Counted from the first letter of the stretch, positions 1-8,609 are shown. The stretch is 9,773 nt of DNA from Pseudomonadota bacterium (GCA_023389135.1 JAEWEX010000404.1:1-9773), one strand, 5' to 3'. The notes: a model not told the origin generated them from the letters alone. A program made the numbers and translations.

Positions 1-6
1 CGCCCC

Positions 7-342
7 ATGACCTACGTCGTCACCGAGAACTGCATCCGGTGCAAGTACATGGACTGTGTCGAGGTGTGTCCCGTGGACTGCTTCTACGAGGGCGACAACA
101 TGCTGGTGATCCACCCCGATGAGTGCATCGACTGCGGGGTGTGCGAGCCGGAGTGCCCGGCGGAGGCGATCAAGCCGGACACGGAGCCGGGGCTGGAGCA
201 GTGGCTCGAACTGAACGCGAAATACGCCTCGGACTGGCCCAACATCACGGTCAAGCGCGACGGCCCGGCGGACGGCAAGGACTGGGACGGCCGTCCCGGC
301 AAGCTGGCGGAATTCTCGCCCGAGCCCGGCGAGGGCGACTGA
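7..342 (+). CDS. fdxA: Seven-iron ferredoxin (3Fe-4S/4Fe-4S), FdxA type
   Basis: This is a small cytoplasmic electron carrier holding one [3Fe-4S] and one [4Fe-4S] cluster. The 111-residue protein has the Azotobacter FdI-type cysteine pattern: C9, C12, C17, C21 followed by proline, C25, then C40-x2-C43-x2-C46-x3-C50 followed by proline. By homology with FdI, C9, C17 and C50 hold the 3Fe cluster and C21, C40, C43 and C46 hold the 4Fe cluster; C25 would be the extra free cysteine beside the 4Fe cluster. The acidic tail of about 50 residues after the cluster domain is usual for FdxA. The start is the first in-frame ATG. Its ribosome-binding site falls outside the window because only six bases precede the ATG. 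A GC-rich hairpin follows the stop, so it is probably not in a tight operon with the kinase downstream. The electron partner cannot be inferred from context. The family call is very secure. Confidence 0.96.
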   Translation: MTYVVTENCIRCKYMDCVEVCPVDCFYEGDNMLVIHPDECIDCGVCEPECPAEAIKPDTEPGLEQWLELNAKYASDWPNITVKRDGPADGKDWDGRPGKLAEFSPEPGEGD

Positions 343-347
343 GCCCC

Positions 348-368
348 GCCGCCGCGCGGCGGCTCTTT
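348..368 (+). terminator. Likely rho-independent terminator after fdxA
   Basis: A six-base-pair GC stem (348-353 with 358-363, four-base loop GCGC) is followed by TCTTT. It starts five bases after the fdxA stop and lies before the kinase gene, which fits termination or attenuation of the fdxA transcript. The T-run is short, so efficiency is uncertain. The left arm can pair instead with downstream sequence around 375-387, giving a competing longer fold. Confidence 0.5.
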
Positions 369-400
369 CCAGCCGGCGGCGCGGGGCCTATGACATCGCC

Positions 401-1723
401 ATGCGCTCGGAAGTCGACACCGCCGAAGGCCTCGTCCGCACGCCCGCCCGGCTGCGGCTCGACACGCTGGTGCGGCTGCGCTGGCTGGCCATCGCGGGGC
501 AGAGCGCGGCGGTGGTGGCCGTCCATGCCGGCCTCGGCTTCCCGCTGCCCATCGGCGCCTGCTTCGTGGTGATTGCGGCCTCCGCGGCGCTGAACGTCGT
601 GCTGCGGGTGCGCTATCCGGTCAACGAGCGGCTGGACGCGAGGCGCGCGGCGATGCTGCTGGCGTTCGACGTGCTGCAGCTTGCGGCGCTGCTCTACCTG
701 ACCGGGGGCCTGCAGAACCCGTTCGCCGTCCTGTTCCTGGCGCCGGTGCTCATTTCCGCCACGTCGCTGCCGCCCGTGCCGACGCTGGTGCTGGCGCTGC
801 TGGTGGTGGCCTGCGCCAGCGTGCTGGCCTGGCTGCACCGGCCGCTGCCGTGGAATGCGGGCGAGACCATGTCGCTGCCCATGCTCTACGTGGTCGGGGT
901 GTGGGTCGCGGTGCTGCTGGGGGTCGCCTTCATCGGCGTCTATGCCTGGCGGGTGGCGGAGGAGGCGCGCCAGCTCTCCGACGCGCTGACGGCGACCGAA
1001 CTGGTGCTCGCGCGGGAACAGCACCTGTCGGCGCTGGACGGGCTGGCCTCGGCTGCGGCGCACGAACTCGGCACGCCGCTCGCCACCATCGCGCTGGTGG
1101 TCAAGGAACTGGACCGCGAGACGCCCGACGGCAGCGCGCAAAAGGACGACATCGTCCTGCTGAAGCAGCAGGTCGACCGCTGCCGCGGCATCCTGCGGAC
1201 GCTGACCTCGCTGGGCGAGGACGGGGGCCCGCATCTGCGCTTCACCGTGGGACACCTGGTCGAGGAGGTCGCCGCCCCCCAGCGCTCGTTCGGCGTCGCC
1301 ATCGACATCCGCCCCGGCGACACGGCGGGGCCCGAGCCCCAGCTCGTGCGCAACCCGGCGATCCTCTACGGGCTGGGCAACATCATGGAGAACGCGGTCG
1401 ACTTCGCCCGCTCGCGGGTGACGCTGACGGTGGGGTGGACCGCGACCCATGTGGAGGTCGCGATCCAGGACGACGGCCCGGGCTTCGGCGTGGACGTGCT
1501 GGCGCGGCTCGGCGAGCCCTATGTCACCACCCGCGGCGCGCGCGGCGACGCGGATGCGGCCGGCGGGCTCGGCCTCGGGCTGTTCATCGCCAAGACGCTG
1601 CTGGAGCGCTCGGGGGCGACGGTCGGGTTCGCCAATGCGGCGAAGCCGCCGCATGGCGCGGCGGTGACCGTGCGCTGGCCGCGCAGCGCGGTGGAGACCG
1701 CACCGGCGCAGCATTCCACCTGA
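401..1723 (+). CDS. regB: Redox-sensing membrane histidine kinase, RegB/PrrB/ActS family
   Basis: This is the sensor kinase of the global redox two-component system, which autophosphorylates and passes phosphate to RegA/ActR. The 440-residue protein has about six hydrophobic membrane segments (roughly 28-46, 50-69, 84-101, 107-120, 127-146, 161-183). These are followed by an H-box with phosphoacceptor His221 (HELGTP), an N-box with Asn331, a G1 box DDGPGFG at 357-363 and a G2 box GGLGLG at 388-393. Two family redox elements are present: GGLQNPF at 102-108, matching the GGxxNPF ubiquinone-site motif of RegB, and Cys261 in DRCRGIL, matching the redox-active cysteine of the RegB redox box. The ATG at 401 has no clear Shine-Dalgarno sequence; I chose it because the conserved N-terminal membrane region begins shortly after. 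The partner regulator starts 83 bases downstream. No senC/prrC gene lies between, as in rhizobial ActSR. The actS name is equally applicable. Confidence 0.93.
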   Translation: MRSEVDTAEGLVRTPARLRLDTLVRLRWLAIAGQSAAVVAVHAGLGFPLPIGACFVVIAASAALNVVLRVRYPVNERLDARRAAMLLAFDVLQLAALLYLTGGLQNPFAVLFLAPVLISATSLPPVPTLVLALLVVACASVLAWLHRPLPWNAGETMSLPMLYVVGVWVAVLLGVAFIGVYAWRVAEEARQLSDALTATELVLAREQHLSALDGLASAAAHELGTPLATIALVVKELDRETPDGSAQKDDIVLLKQQVDRCRGILRTLTSLGEDGGPHLRFTVGHLVEEVAAPQRSFGVAIDIRPGDTAGPEPQLVRNPAILYGLGNIMENAVDFARSRVTLTVGWTATHVEVAIQDDGPGFGVDVLARLGEPYVTTRGARGDADAAGGLGLGLFIAKTLLERSGATVGFANAAKPPHGAAVTVRWPRSAVETAPAQHST

Positions 1724-1735
1724 GTTCAGGCTTTC

Positions 1736-1763
1736 TTGCGAAATCGCGGATATGGCCTAATTT
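1736..1763 (+). promoter_or_regulatory. Weak candidate sigma-70-like promoter for the response regulator
   Basis: The kinase-regulator gap is noticeably A/T-richer than its surroundings. It contains TTGCGA (1736-1741) and TAATTT (1758-1763) separated by 16 bases. The match to consensus is modest (four and three of six). It would let regA be transcribed apart from regB, but co-transcription from upstream is also possible. Confidence 0.25.
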
Positions 1764-1806
1764 CCAGGCAGATCGTGTGCGCCACGGGACCACCGGAGCA
1801 GAGACT

Positions 1807-2358
1807 ATGACCGACGCCGTCCCCGCAGTGACGGGAGACAACACCCTGTTGATCGTCGATGACGACAGGGCCTTCCTGCAGCGCGTCGGCCGCGCCATGG
1901 AGGCGCGGGGCTACATCGTGGCCATCGCCGAGACCGTGAAGGAGGGCCTGGCGCATGTCCAGGCCGGCGCGCCGGCCTATGCCGTGGTGGACATGCGGCT
2001 CGCCGACGGCAACGGGCTCGACGTGATCCAGGCGCTGAAGCAGCGCCGGCCCGACGCCCGCGCCATCATCCTCACCGGATACGGCAACATCGCCACCGCG
2101 GTCAGCGCGGTGAAGCTCGGCGCGGTGGACTATCTCGCCAAGCCCGCCGACGCCGACGAGATCCACAACGCGCTGATGGCCGACCCGGCCGCCCACGCCG
2201 CGCCGCCCGAGAACCCGATGTCGGCGGACCGGGTGCGGTGGGAGCACATCCAGCGGGTCTACGAACTGTGCGGGCGCAACGTCTCCGAGACCGCGCGGCG
2301 GCTGAGCATGCACCGGCGCACGCTGCAGCGCATCCTGGCCAAGCGCGCGCCGCGCTGA
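1807..2358 (+). CDS. regA: Response regulator RegA/PrrA/ActR
   Basis: This is the DNA-binding partner of the upstream redox kinase. In the family it controls energy and redox genes such as respiration, carbon and nitrogen fixation, and pH response. The 183-residue protein has a receiver domain at about 13-122 with acidic pocket D18/D19, phosphoacceptor D62, T90 and K112. A short proline-containing linker (about 127-138) leads to a Fis-type helix-turn-helix at about 145-183. The C-terminal recognition region (SMHRRTLQRILAKRAPR, 167-183) is the near-invariant RegA signature, and the total length is typical. The ATG at 1807 is preceded by GGAG (1795-1798) at an eight-base spacing, supporting this start. 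The ORF could open further upstream, but that sequence overlaps regB out of frame and is not family-like. The stop lies only nine bases from the end of the convergent mmcB gene, so no terminator fits between them. Confidence 0.95.
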   Translation: MTDAVPAVTGDNTLLIVDDDRAFLQRVGRAMEARGYIVAIAETVKEGLAHVQAGAPAYAVVDMRLADGNGLDVIQALKQRRPDARAIILTGYGNIATAVSAVKLGAVDYLAKPADADEIHNALMADPAAHAAPPENPMSADRVRWEHIQRVYELCGRNVSETARRLSMHRRTLQRILAKRAPR

Positions 2359-2367
2359 CCGCGACGG

Positions 2368-2859
2368 TCAGGCGCCGAAGGCCGGCGGATCGGCGAGGCC
2401 GTGCAGCCGGGCCGCCGCCAGCCGCGCGATCCGCAGCGTCATGGCCTTGCGCCGCGCGCCGGCCAGCCTGTGGTCCGGCGCCTCGCGCATGATGCGGGCG
2501 TCATAGGCGTCAGCGAGGATGAGCCCGACATCGCCGGGCAGCAGGTCGCAGGGAAATTCCGCCGTGACCGCGAAGAACAGCCGGTCGCAATAGTCGCGGT
2601 AGTCGGCCCATTTGCGGTCGGTGCGGAAGTCCTCCACCGAGGACTTCACCTCCACCACCCAGATCTCCCCGCGCGGACCAAGCGCCGCGATGTCGACCCG
2701 CCGGCCCGTGGCCAGCGGCAGCTCGACGACGCAGGCGAAGCCGAGCGCCCGCAGGAACCGCGCCGCGCCGCGGGTGACGCCGAAGGTGACCTCGGGCCGC
2801 GCCACGTAGCGCCGGCCACGCTCCTCCATGCCGGGCGGGAGGGTATCGATGTTCTCCAT
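2368..2859 (-). CDS. mmcB: MmcB-family DNA repair protein (restriction-endonuclease-like fold)
   Basis: This 163-residue protein resembles the MmcB family, which is largely confined to alphaproteobacteria and named for a mitomycin-C-related DNA damage phenotype. The visible core is that of a PD-(D/E)xK nuclease fold: D56 in GRRVDIAAL, then E70-V-K72 in IWVVEVKSS, followed by the conserved stretch EDFRTDRKWADYRDYCDRL (76-94). The basic C-terminal helix region (about 136-152) could contact nucleic acid. It is probably cytoplasmic; the substrate is not known from sequence. It lies 48 bases downstream of the Lrp-family gene on the same strand and may share its transcript. The ATG at 2859 has only a weak ribosome-binding site, and Met11 is a possible alternative start. 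It is convergent with regA across a nine-base gap. The family call is strong; the biochemical activity is inferred. Confidence 0.85.
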   Translation of the reverse strand: MENIDTLPPGMEERGRRYVARPEVTFGVTRGAARFLRALGFACVVELPLATGRRVDIAALGPRGEIWVVEVKSSVEDFRTDRKWADYRDYCDRLFFAVTAEFPCDLLPGDVGLILADAYDARIMREAPDHRLAGARRKAMTLRIARLAAARLHGLADPPAFGA

Positions 2860-2907
2860 GTGTTCCAGAGTGCCACGTGTCGGCGCAGGGGTAAAGCTCA
2901 GCCGCCG

Positions 2908-3402
2908 TCACTCCAGCGGCAGCACGTTGGTGTATTTCACCTGCTCCAGCGCGAAGCTGGATTCGATGGAGGCGATGCCGTCGAGCCGGGTCAGCGTGGT
3001 CTTCAGGAACCGCTCGTAATCGGCGAGATCGGCGGCGACGATGCGCAGCAGGTAGTCGCGCGGGCCGGTCATCAGGTAGCACTCCAGCACCTCCGGCCAG
3101 CGCGCCACCGCCTGGGCGAACCGCTCCAGCGCCTCCTGGCGCTGGCTGGCGAGCTTGATGGAGACGAACACCGAGACCGGCAGCCCCGCCGCGCGCTGAT
3201 CCAGCACCGCCACGTAGCGTGCGATCAGGCCGGCCTGCTCCATCTGCTTGATGCGCCGCAGGCAGGGCGTCGGCGACAGCCCGACGCGCTCGGCGATCGC
3301 GGCCACCGTCATGTGGGCGTCGGCCTGCAGCAGCGCGAGGATTTTCCGGTTGATCGGGTCGAGAGCCACCTGTGGCCGCTTTGTCTTCGATGCTGCCGAC
3401 AT
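2908..3402 (-). CDS. Lrp/AsnC-family transcriptional regulator
   Basis: This 164-residue protein has the standard Lrp/AsnC architecture. The N-terminal helix-turn-helix begins LDPINRKILALLQ (14-26) and includes the recognition segment ERVGLSPTPCLRRIKQME (38-55). A C-terminal RAM/ligand-binding domain follows at about 72-155, with the typical LECYLMTGPRDYLLRI (106-121) and a closing TTLTRLDGIASIESSFALE (135-153). Such proteins act as octamer-type local regulators that respond to amino acids. The start at 3402 follows GGAGG (3413-3417) at a ten-base spacing. The reading frame stays open far upstream, but that part is antisense to the neighbouring E1 gene and has no Lrp similarity. The gene is divergent from the 2-oxoacid dehydrogenase E1-like gene with 108 bases between them, which strongly suggests it controls that gene, as MdeR does for the mde genes in Pseudomonas putida. 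mmcB follows on the same strand. Confidence 0.93.
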   Translation of the reverse strand: MSAASKTKRPQVALDPINRKILALLQADAHMTVAAIAERVGLSPTPCLRRIKQMEQAGLIARYVAVLDQRAAGLPVSVFVSIKLASQRQEALERFAQAVARWPEVLECYLMTGPRDYLLRIVAADLADYERFLKTTLTRLDGIASIESSFALEQVKYTNVLPLE

Positions 3403-3443
3403 GTGGTGAAAGCCTCCACACTGGATATCTGGAATGGCTGAAA

Positions 3444-3460
3444 TTGGCGCAAAACGCCAA
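3444..3460. promoter_or_regulatory. Perfect inverted repeat, candidate Lrp-family operator
   Basis: TTGGCG-CAAAA-CGCCAA is a perfect six-base inverted repeat with a five-base spacer (17 bp overall). It sits about in the middle of the 108-base region between the divergent Lrp-family and E1-like genes. Lrp-family sites are typically short palindromes of about this length in the shared promoter region. On the minus strand its edge overlaps a TTGCGC that could serve as a -35 element for the regulator gene, so it could mediate autoregulation as well as control of the E1-like gene. The regulatory role is inferred from position and symmetry. Confidence 0.5.
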
Positions 3461-3510
3461 ACGTCATCGCCTATCCTGTCGGGCGAGGCAACCGCGGGGC
3501 GAGGAGACGC

Positions 3511-5910
3511 ATGGCCATGGCGCGCAAGGATCGCATGAAGCATCTGGCCGAGCTGGAGAAGAAGGTGCTCTGGCTCGCCTCCTGGATGATCCACAACGCC
3601 AACCACCTGCGCGACAATCCGGACGGCGTGAAGGTCGGCGGCCACCAGGCGTCCTGCGCCTCCATGACCACCATCATGACCGCGCTCTACTTCGCGGCGC
3701 TGCGTCCGGAGGACAGGGTGGCGGTCAAGCCGCATGCAAGCCCGGTGTTCCACGCCATCCAGTACCTGCTGGGCAACCAGACGCAGGAGAAGCTGGAGAA
3801 CTTCCGCGGCTTCGGCGGCGCGCAGTCCTATCCCTCGCACACCAAGGACATCGACGACGTCGACTTCTCCACCGGATCCGTGGGCCTGGGCGCGGGCGTC
3901 ACCGTGTTCGCCAGCCTGGTGCAGGACTATCTCCAGTCCCATGGCCGGCTGACGCAGCCGGAGGGCCGCATGGTGGCGCTGGTGGGCGACGCCGAGCTGG
4001 ACGAGGGCAACGTGTTCGAGTGCCTGCTGGAGGGCTGGAAGCACGGCCTGCGAAACTGCTGGTGGGTGATCGACTACAACCGCCAGAGCCTCGACAGCGT
4101 GGTCCGCGAGGGGCTTTACGAACGCATCACCGCGCTGTTCCAGGGGCTCGGCTGGGACGTGCGCATCCTGAAATACGGCTCGCTGCAGGAGGCCGCCTTC
4201 CGCGAGCCCGGCGGCGCCAGGCTGCGCGACTGGATCGACCGCTGCCCCAACCAGCTCTACTCGGCGCTGACCTTCCAGGGGGGCGCCGCCTGGCGCAAGC
4301 GGCTGATGGACGAGCTGGGCGACCAGGGCGACGTCACCGCGCTGATCGAGGCGCGCTCCGACGCGGAGCTGTCGCGGCTGATGACCAATCTCGGCGGCCA
4401 CGACCTCGCCACGCTGGTGGAGGCCTTCGAGACCGCGCCGAGCGACCGGCCGGTGTGCTTCCTCGCCTATACCGTCAAGGGCTTCGGCCTGCCGCTCGCC
4501 GGCCACAAGGACAATCATGCCGGCCTGATGACCCCGGCCCAGATGGCGGGCTTCCGCGACGGGCTCGGCATCCGCGAGGGACATGAATGGGAGCCCTTCG
4601 AGGGCATGTCGACGCCGGAGGCGGAGATGCGCCGCGTCCTCGACGAGGTGCCGTTCGCGGCCCGGGGCCGGCGGCGCTATTCGGACGCCGCCGTGGCGGT
4701 GCCCGGCGCGCTGGCGGCGGAAGTGCCGGCGACGACCTCGACGCAGTTCGGCTTCGGCAAGATCCTCGACGAGATCGCGCGGGCGGGCGGCCCGCTGGCG
4801 GACGCCATCGTCACCACGTCGCCGGACGTGACCGTGTCCACCAATCTGGGGCCGTGGGTCAACCGGCGCGGCCTGTTCGCGCGCGAGGAGATGGCCGACC
4901 TGTTCCGCGAGGAGCGCATCGCCTCGGCCCAGAAATGGGAGTTCGGGCCCCGGGGCCAGCACCTGGAGCTCGGCATCGCCGAGATGAACCTGTTCCTGGG
5001 CCTTGCGGCCATGGGGCTATCGCACTCGCTGTTCGGATCGCGGCTCCTGCCGGTCGGCACGCTCTACGACCCGTTCATCCAGCGCGGCCTCGATGCGCTG
5101 AACTACGCCTGCTACCAGGACGCCCGCTTCATGCTGGTGGCGACGCCGTCCGGCGTGACGCTGGCGCCGGAGGGCGGCGCCCACCAGTCCATCGGCACGC
5201 CGCTGATCGGCATGGCGCAGGACGGGCTGGCCTATTTCGAGCCGGCCTATGTGGACGAGCTGGCGGTGATCATGCGCTGGGCGTTCGACTACATGCAGAA
5301 GGACGCCAAGGACGCGGAGGCCTCGCCCCGCTCGTGGCTGCGCGACGAGACCGGCGGCTCGGTCTATCTGAGGCTGTCGACGCGGCCGGTGGAACAGCTG
5401 CCGCGCCAGATCGACGGCGACCTCGCCCGCGACATGGTGGACGGCGGCTACTGGCTGCGGCGGCCGGGCCCCAACGCGCAGGTGGTGATCGCCTATAGCG
5501 GCGCGGTGGCGCCGGAGGCCATGGAGGCGCTGCGCATGATGGCGGAGGACCGGCGCGACGCCGGCCTTCTCGCCGTCACCTCGGCCGACCGGCTGAACGC
5601 CGGCTGGACCGCCGCCAACCGCGCCCGCGAGCGCGGGCTGGTGCATGCCCGCAGCCATGTGGAGCGGCTGCTGGACGAGGTGCCGGCGGGCTGCGCGCTG
5701 GTGACGGTGATCGACGGCCATCCGGCGACGCTGGGCTGGCTCGGCTCGGTCAACGGACACCGCACCCGCGCGCTGGGCGTGGAGCATTTCGGCCAGACCG
5801 GAACGGTCAGCGACCTCTACCGCCACATGGGCATCGACGCCAACGCCATCCTCGCGGCGGCCCAGGCCATCGCGCCGGGGCGGCCGATCCGGCATCTGAG
5901 GGCGCTGTAG
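3511..5910 (+). CDS. Thiamine-diphosphate 2-oxoacid dehydrogenase E1 / transketolase-like protein (MdeB-like)
   Basis: This 799-residue protein resembles homodimeric E1 components (AceE) and the MdeB protein proposed to act on 2-ketobutyrate from methionine gamma-lyase; related proteins are often labelled transketolase. The N-terminal thiamine-diphosphate domain has GGH at 43-45, the segment KPHASPVFHAIQYLLGNQ at 73-90, and the cofactor/metal motif GDAELDEGN (159-167) ending at Asn190 in DYN. The consensus GDG is GDA here. The second domain has LELGIAEMN with Glu491 as the expected cofactor-activating glutamate. A transketolase-like C-terminal domain follows. It is shorter than E. coli AceE (887), mainly at the N-terminus where AceE binds E2. 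No E2 or E3 gene is in the window. The ATG at 3511 follows GAGGAG (3501-3506) at four bases; the ATG at 3517, with ten bases, is equally possible. It is divergent from an Lrp-family gene and likely controlled by it. The exact substrate is uncertain. Confidence 0.85.
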   Translation: MAMARKDRMKHLAELEKKVLWLASWMIHNANHLRDNPDGVKVGGHQASCASMTTIMTALYFAALRPEDRVAVKPHASPVFHAIQYLLGNQTQEKLENFRGFGGAQSYPSHTKDIDDVDFSTGSVGLGAGVTVFASLVQDYLQSHGRLTQPEGRMVALVGDAELDEGNVFECLLEGWKHGLRNCWWVIDYNRQSLDSVVREGLYERITALFQGLGWDVRILKYGSLQEAAFREPGGARLRDWIDRCPNQLYSALTFQGGAAWRKRLMDELGDQGDVTALIEARSDAELSRLMTNLGGHDLATLVEAFETAPSDRPVCFLAYTVKGFGLPLAGHKDNHAGLMTPAQMAGFRDGLGIREGHEWEPFEGMSTPEAEMRRVLDEVPFAARGRRRYSDAAVAVPGALAAEVPATTSTQFGFGKILDEIARAGGPLADAIVTTSPDVTVSTNLGPWVNRRGLFAREEMADLFREERIASAQKWEFGPRGQHLELGIAEMNLFLGLAAMGLSHSLFGSRLLPVGTLYDPFIQRGLDALNYACYQDARFMLVATPSGVTLAPEGGAHQSIGTPLIGMAQDGLAYFEPAYVDELAVIMRWAFDYMQKDAKDAEASPRSWLRDETGGSVYLRLSTRPVEQLPRQIDGDLARDMVDGGYWLRRPGPNAQVVIAYSGAVAPEAMEALRMMAEDRRDAGLLAVTSADRLNAGWTAANRARERGLVHARSHVERLLDEVPAGCALVTVIDGHPATLGWLGSVNGHRTRALGVEHFGQTGTVSDLYRHMGIDANAILAAAQAIAPGRPIRHLRAL

Positions 5911-5982
5911 CGGGATCGCGCCTGAAGGCCGGGTCCCCCGGTCGAGCCGGAGGGCGACGGCGAAAATCCGAAGCGCATGCAA

Positions 5983-6008
5983 GAAGGGCGGCCCTGGAGC
6001 CGCCCTTC
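5983..6008. terminator. Hairpin between convergent E1-like gene and pnp, likely bidirectional terminator
   Basis: A perfect ten-base-pair stem (5983-5992 GAAGGGCGGC with 5999-6008) has a six-base loop. It lies between the stop of the E1-like gene (5910) and the stop of pnp (6039), which are transcribed toward each other. On the minus strand the stem is followed by TT and on the plus strand, a few bases later, by a short TTT, so neither tract is long. Position and stem strength favour a shared terminator, and it would also protect the 3' ends from exonucleases. Confidence 0.65.
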
Positions 6009-6038
6009 GCATTTCGTCGTCGATGAAACCCCGCGGGC

Positions 6039-8171
<2,133 letters not shown>

Positions 8172-8175
8172 GTAT

Positions 8176-8203
8176 CTTTCTCTTCTCGGATGCGGAGAGA
8201 AAG
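8176..8203 (-). promoter_or_regulatory. Hairpin covering the pnp ribosome-binding site
   Basis: In the mRNA sense, CTTTCTCT pairs perfectly (eight base pairs) with AGAGAAAG across a 12-base loop. The 3' arm contains the purine-rich stretch that would serve as the pnp Shine-Dalgarno sequence, ending four bases before the ATG. Folding would therefore mask pnp initiation. Translational control is inferred; the pairing is seen directly. Confidence 0.5.
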
Positions 8204-8221
8204 CCATGAGCAAGATGGCAA

Positions 8222-8262
8222 GACGCAGCCCGTCCGGCGCTGCGCGCGCCGCGGGGTGCGTC
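8222..8262 (-). promoter_or_regulatory. Strong GC-rich hairpin in the rpsO-pnp spacer
   Basis: Outer arms GACGCA (8222-8227) and TGCGTC (8257-8262) pair perfectly. CCC/GGG continues the stem after one mismatch, and an inner hairpin GGCGC/GCGCC (8236-8240 with 8246-8250) has a five-base loop. No T-run follows on the minus strand, so it is unlikely to be a simple terminator. In E. coli the rpsO-pnp spacer carries an RNase III-cleaved stem, and this structure occupies the equivalent position. Confidence 0.4.
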
Positions 8263-8299
8263 CGACGATCCTGCCATGGCTTCCGTCCTTCGGGTTGAT

Positions 8300-8332
8300 G
8301 CGCCGACGGCCGCCCCATGCGGGCGTCGGCGC
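8300..8332 (-). promoter_or_regulatory. Hairpin immediately after the rpsO coding region
   Basis: A perfect nine-base-pair stem (GCGCCGACG at 8300-8308 with CGTCGGCGC at 8324-8332) has a 15-base loop that can itself pair CCC with GGG. It begins ten bases after the last normal S15 codon. No T-run follows, so it would be an attenuator, processing site or 3'-end stabiliser rather than a strong terminator. A structure here argues that the stretch evolved as a non-coding spacer, although it is open in frame. Confidence 0.45.
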
Positions 8333-8342
8333 GCGGGCGACA

Positions 8343-8609
8343 GCGGCGGATGCCCAGCCGCTGGATCAGCGTCTGATAACGCGCCTCGTCCTTGGACTTC
8401 ACATAGTCCAGGAGGCTGCGACGCTGGCTGACCATCTTCAGCAGGCCCCTGCGCGAATGGTTGTCCTTCGCATGGGACTTGAAGTGGCCGGTCAGATTGG
8501 AGATGCGCTCGGTCAGGATCGCGACCTGCACTTCGGGCGAACCGGTGTCGCCTTCCTTGGTGGCGTATTCCTTGACGAGCTCGTTCTTGCGCTCGGGCGT
8601 GATCGACAT
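8343..8609 (-). CDS. rpsO: Ribosomal protein S15, lacking its stop codon
   Basis: S15 binds the central domain of 16S rRNA and nucleates the small-subunit platform. The 89 residues given here match the whole family length, from [15 protein letters not shown] to LIQRLGIRR, with the conserved rRNA-contact segments TGSPEVQ (22-28) and [20 protein letters not shown] (51-70). The start at 8609 is secure: AAGGAG (8616-8621) sits six bases upstream. The anomaly is at the end. The codon after Arg89 (8340-8342) is TGT (Cys) rather than a stop, and the frame continues for 57 codons directly into the pnp ATG at 8171. One base change to A at the third position would restore TGA. Both real stop loss and a sequence error are possible. 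Coordinates here mark the canonical protein; as read, the ORF runs 8609 to 6039. Confidence 0.9.

Noticed and set aside
251..1714. Long minus-strand open frame opposite the redox kinase
   Set aside because: It is rich in Arg, His, Gln and Gly with no domain; it is a GC-driven shadow of the regB frame.
2860..2880. TGGCAC upstream of mmcB as a possible sigma-54 promoter
   Set aside because: The -12 half (TTGC-like) is missing at the required five-base spacing.
2401..3441. 346-codon plus-strand frame across mmcB and the Lrp gene
   Set aside because: Arg/His/Gln/Asp-rich shadow of two recognisable minus-strand genes.
3403..4962. N-terminal extension of the Lrp-family protein by more than 500 residues
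   Set aside because: The extension is antisense to the E1-like gene and lacks similarity; a good ribosome-binding site and the family start sit at 3402.
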